A stretch of 64,000 bases of DNA, from the NCBI GenBank assembly GCA_026874595.1, contig CM049307.1, forward strand, positions 32,537,862 to 32,601,861, written 5' to 3'. Of the stretch, positions 62,253 to 64,000 are shown in pieces. Each line of letters begins with the position of its first letter. Within the stretch, counting starts at the first letter, position 1. Made by a program: the position numbers and the translations under genes. Below the pieces are notes generated by a model. The model was not told the origin of the DNA. It saw only the letters and a list, made by a program, of their open reading frames with translations, and did no database searches. Source of the stretch: Sipunculus nudus. Taxonomy: Eukaryota; Annelida; Sipuncula; Golfingiida; Sipunculidae.

Positions 62253-63126
62253 CACCTACCACAAAATCCAGAAAGCTGTCCAAGTTGTATACATATGCAA
62301 AATTTTGGGCAGATAAGTCAAACAACTACATGTATATGAGTGATTTATCCCACAGCAGACAAACGGAAGGACTTGTGCAAAAATGGTGACACTTGGTGCC
62401 ACCAATTTTGGGTATGATTAAGAGCTATGTGAGATCTATACACATGCAAAATTTCAGGGGGATATGTCCAATAAGTCCTAAGATATAAGCCTGAATGTCT
62501 GCAGTGTTAACATAAATGTAGGTGGCGCCACCTGCCAAAAAAAATCAAGAAAGCTATCCAAGATGTATAAACATGCAACATTTTAGGCAGATATGTCAAA
62601 CCACTGCCCAGATATGAGTGACATTATCCCACAGCAGACAAACAGACATGCTGTGCAAAAATGGTTGCAGGTGGCGCCACCAGTTTTGTGTATGATAAAG
62701 AGCTATGTGAGATCTATACTCTTGCAAAATTTTGGCCAAATCGCTCAAAAAGTTCCCGAGATATGAGCTTGGATGTCTGCAGCGAAAACTAGAATGTAGG
62801 TGGCGCCACCTGTTATAAAATCAAGAAAGCTATCCAGGATGTTTATGCATGCCGAATTTCAGGTAAATTAGTCAAATCACTGCAGAGATATGAGTGATTT
62901 TAACCCAAGGCAGACGAACAGATGGACACTGTGCAAACATGTTTGCAGGTGGCACCACCATTTTTTGTGTATGTTATAAAGCTATCCAAGTACAAAATGT
63001 ACAAAATTTTTTTCTGGATCGGTCAAATGGTTCCAGAGATATGGGGGTTTATCTGTGGAAACAGACGCCCAAATGGATGTTGGGCAGAGAGGAAAGGCCA
63101 GGGGTCAACACCAATTGGTTAGGCAA
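62253..63126 (+). mobile_element. Family A copy 5, truncated at both ends
   Basis: It begins inside the core (GCCACCTACCACAAAATCC) and runs through three GGTGGCGCCACC boxes (62521, 62671, 62802). It stops at CAATTGGTTAGGCA, where family A copies normally continue CCAGTTCACATG. The LINE leader below replaces its 3' end. Confidence 0.8.
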
Positions 63127-63156
63127 AATATAGAACAAGAATACACAGAAAAAGTC

Positions 63157-63235
63157 GGATCACCCCGTATGGGAATCGAACCCATGACCCTCCGATTGCC
63201 GGTCGTCTGCTCTACCACTGAGCTAACAGGGATCC
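63157..63235 (-). tRNA. tRNA-like hairpin (decayed tRNA or SINE head), antisense in LINE leader
   Basis: The minus strand shows TAGCTCAGTGGTAGAGC (A box and D arm, GCTC/GAGC) and a perfect T arm, ATGGG-TTCGATT-CCCAT (B box GGTTCGATTCC). The acceptor arm pairs GGATC.CCTGT with ACGGGG.T.GATCC, one bulge, longer than the usual 7 bp. In the standard register the anticodon would be GGC, but the anticodon stem has only about three good pairs. It is probably a retroposed tRNA relative rather than a working tRNA. Confidence 0.6.
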
Positions 63236-63280
63236 CCAACTTCCTCTGTGTATTAGCACACTTTCATTGGAACCAGCGAA

Positions 63281-63290
63281 GTGACGTCAC
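63281..63290. promoter_or_regulatory. CRE-like palindrome in LINE leader
   Basis: GTGACGTCAC contains the full CREB/ATF consensus TGACGTCA, 28 bp upstream of the ORF1 start. The match to the consensus is seen; a promoter role is inferred. Confidence 0.4.
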
Positions 63291-63317
63291 TACTGTGACT
63301 GGTATTATACATACTAC

Positions 63318-63773
63318 ATGTGTCGACACGGGGTGATCCGACTTTTTCTGCGGCTTTTGACCTTGCGTCTGGTGACATGCCTGGTCGTGGTGATTGTGCA
63401 AAGCTGTGATGTGGAGTTGAACCCCGGTCCCAAGGGAAAGAACACGGGTCCAAGGGATGACCAACCCATGCTGATACCCCATGTCAGAGTCACAAGAAGT
63501 ACCAGCCAGGACAGGTCAGAAAATGAGAGCAGCCACATTGTACAGGACCATGGACAGGTAAGCAATATTAAGGTGCCCTCTGATTTAAACCCTGCAGCAA
63601 GACCCTTTGTAAACAAAAACAAGGAAAGTAATGATACTAGCACTGACAAAAGAGATAACCAGGATATAACTGAGATAAATGGAGAGAATTTACTTAAAGT
63701 GGTGAAAATTACGTCTGTCAATATGTCAAAGCTAAAAGATGAAATGATAGAGATTAAAGGAGATAAAAGATAA
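63318..63773 (+). CDS. LINE ORF1, N-terminal part with 2A-like peptide (interrupted)
   Basis: The 151-codon frame starts at the ATG at 63318. Residues 6-28 are hydrophobic (RLFLRLLTLRLVTCLVVVIV), like a signal or signal-anchor. DVELNPGP follows at residues 31-38, with NPGP at 63420-63431. This is the D(V/I)ExNPGP 2A motif, which makes the ribosome skip the Gly-Pro bond and release the leader from the downstream protein. Such 2A heads are known from non-LTR retrotransposons of trypanosomes, sea urchins and molluscs. The remainder is polar and lysine-rich. The frame stops with TAA at 63774, but the same frame continues into a coiled-coil-like and RRM-like part, so the stop looks like decay. Confidence 0.8.
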   Translation: MCRHGVIRLFLRLLTLRLVTCLVVVIVQSCDVELNPGPKGKNTGPRDDQPMLIPHVRVTRSTSQDRSENESSHIVQDHGQVSNIKVPSDLNPAARPFVNKNKESNDTSTDKRDNQDITEINGENLLKVVKITSVNMSKLKDEMIEIKGDKR

Positions 63774-64000
63774 AGAGCCAAGGTTGACAAATTGGAAGAA
63801 CAATCAAAAAGAGTCAAACAATCAAAAAGAGACAATATATTGTACTACAGTATTCCAGAAGAAAATGGTCCAGAGTCATGGTCAGTGTGAGAACACAAAG
63901 TAAGGAAAGTAATGAGGAAACAAATCTAAAAGACAAGTAGAGGGTAATTGTTACTGAACGAGCCCATAGACTTCCGTAGAATGCCCCTGGCAAACCACAG
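63774..64000 (+). pseudogene. Continuation of LINE ORF1 (coiled coil and RRM start), decayed
   Basis: After the TAA the same frame reads KVDKLEEQSKRVKQSKRDN, then ILYYSIPEENGPESW, which resembles the start of the RRM in L1-type ORF1 proteins. A TGA and frameshifts follow. Near the edge another frame gives VIVTERAHRLP, the conserved ERAHRL box of the same domain. The order coiled coil, RRM, ERAHRL fits an L1-like ORF1 RNA-binding protein. It runs off the window. Confidence 0.72.

Larger units (their letters stand above)
63146..63350. repeat. 23-bp perfect inverted repeat around the tRNA-like sequence
   Basis: 63146-63168 (starts CAGAAAAAGTCGG) is the exact reverse complement of 63328-63350 (ends CCGACTTTTTCTG). 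The left copy contains the 3' end of the tRNA-like sequence; the right copy forms codons 4-11 of the downstream ORF. AATACACAGA (63140) is also matched in reverse at 63244. Confidence 0.92.

Noticed and set aside
63314-63835. Minus-strand ORF of 173 codons rich in Ser and Leu
   Set aside because: Antisense of the LINE ORF1 with the 2A motif; the plus-strand reading has recognisable domains.

Overview
The window looks like intronic DNA of a lophotrochozoan, most probably a bivalve or other mollusc. It is AT-rich and has two short coding exons set in a very large, repeat-filled intron. About 40% of it by eye consists of short non-autonomous elements whose layout (5' subterminal inverted repeat, tandem core, GACGGACAGACGG-type microsatellite, 3' hairpin) matches the pearl/HINE (Helentron-associated) elements known from bivalves. 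The phylum call is an inference from repeat style; no mitochondrial or rRNA marker is present.

Host gene: two exons on the minus strand, 33574-33687 and 5943-6048, join in phase (1+2 bases make an Ala codon). They encode the end of the first cyclic-nucleotide-binding domain of a cGMP-dependent protein kinase (PRKG1/foraging type), including the phosphate-binding cassette [14 protein letters not shown]. The intron between them is 27.5 kb. Both neighbouring exons appear to lie outside the window.

Repeats, left to right: a (TA)n tract at 3.64 kb; a B-family Helitron-like element at 4.66-5.79 kb; a GC-rich inverted-repeat element with a 63-bp tandem array at 6.45-8.29 kb; a G-family element at 12.24-13.35 kb; a degenerate 37-bp minisatellite at 14.2-15.2 kb; a large B-family element with a nested H element at 15.86-19.65 kb; a TA-flanked TIR element at 21.84-23.65 kb; A- and D-family elements at 23.98-27.46 kb; a B fragment to 28.4 kb; an F-family element with a 145-bp array at 29.06-30.52 kb; a SINE-like unit at 31.3 kb; a D fragment at 33 kb; a 3-kb B element split by an A element at 33.83-36.83 kb; a decayed minus-strand LINE at 38.27-43.72 kb, split by E and A elements; a G fragment at 44.5-45.0 kb; nested B elements at 49.7-53.3 kb; a 36-bp minisatellite split by a TA-flanked TIR element at 53.3-55.1 kb; an E fragment at 58.4 kb; a B element split by an A element at 59.80-62.15 kb; and a truncated A element at 62.25-63.13 kb. 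At the right edge is the 5' part of a second LINE. Its ORF1 starts with a hydrophobic leader ending in a 2A-like DVELNPGP motif, and its leader carries an antisense tRNA-like hairpin.

The most interesting pattern is the Helitron-like set. At least seven families with different sequences share one design: start AACWAG, subterminal inverted repeat complementary to the 3' hairpin, and A-rich exit. They share or swap cores, many carry the palindrome GGTGGCGCCACC, and all recognised copies point the same way, antisense to the kinase gene.
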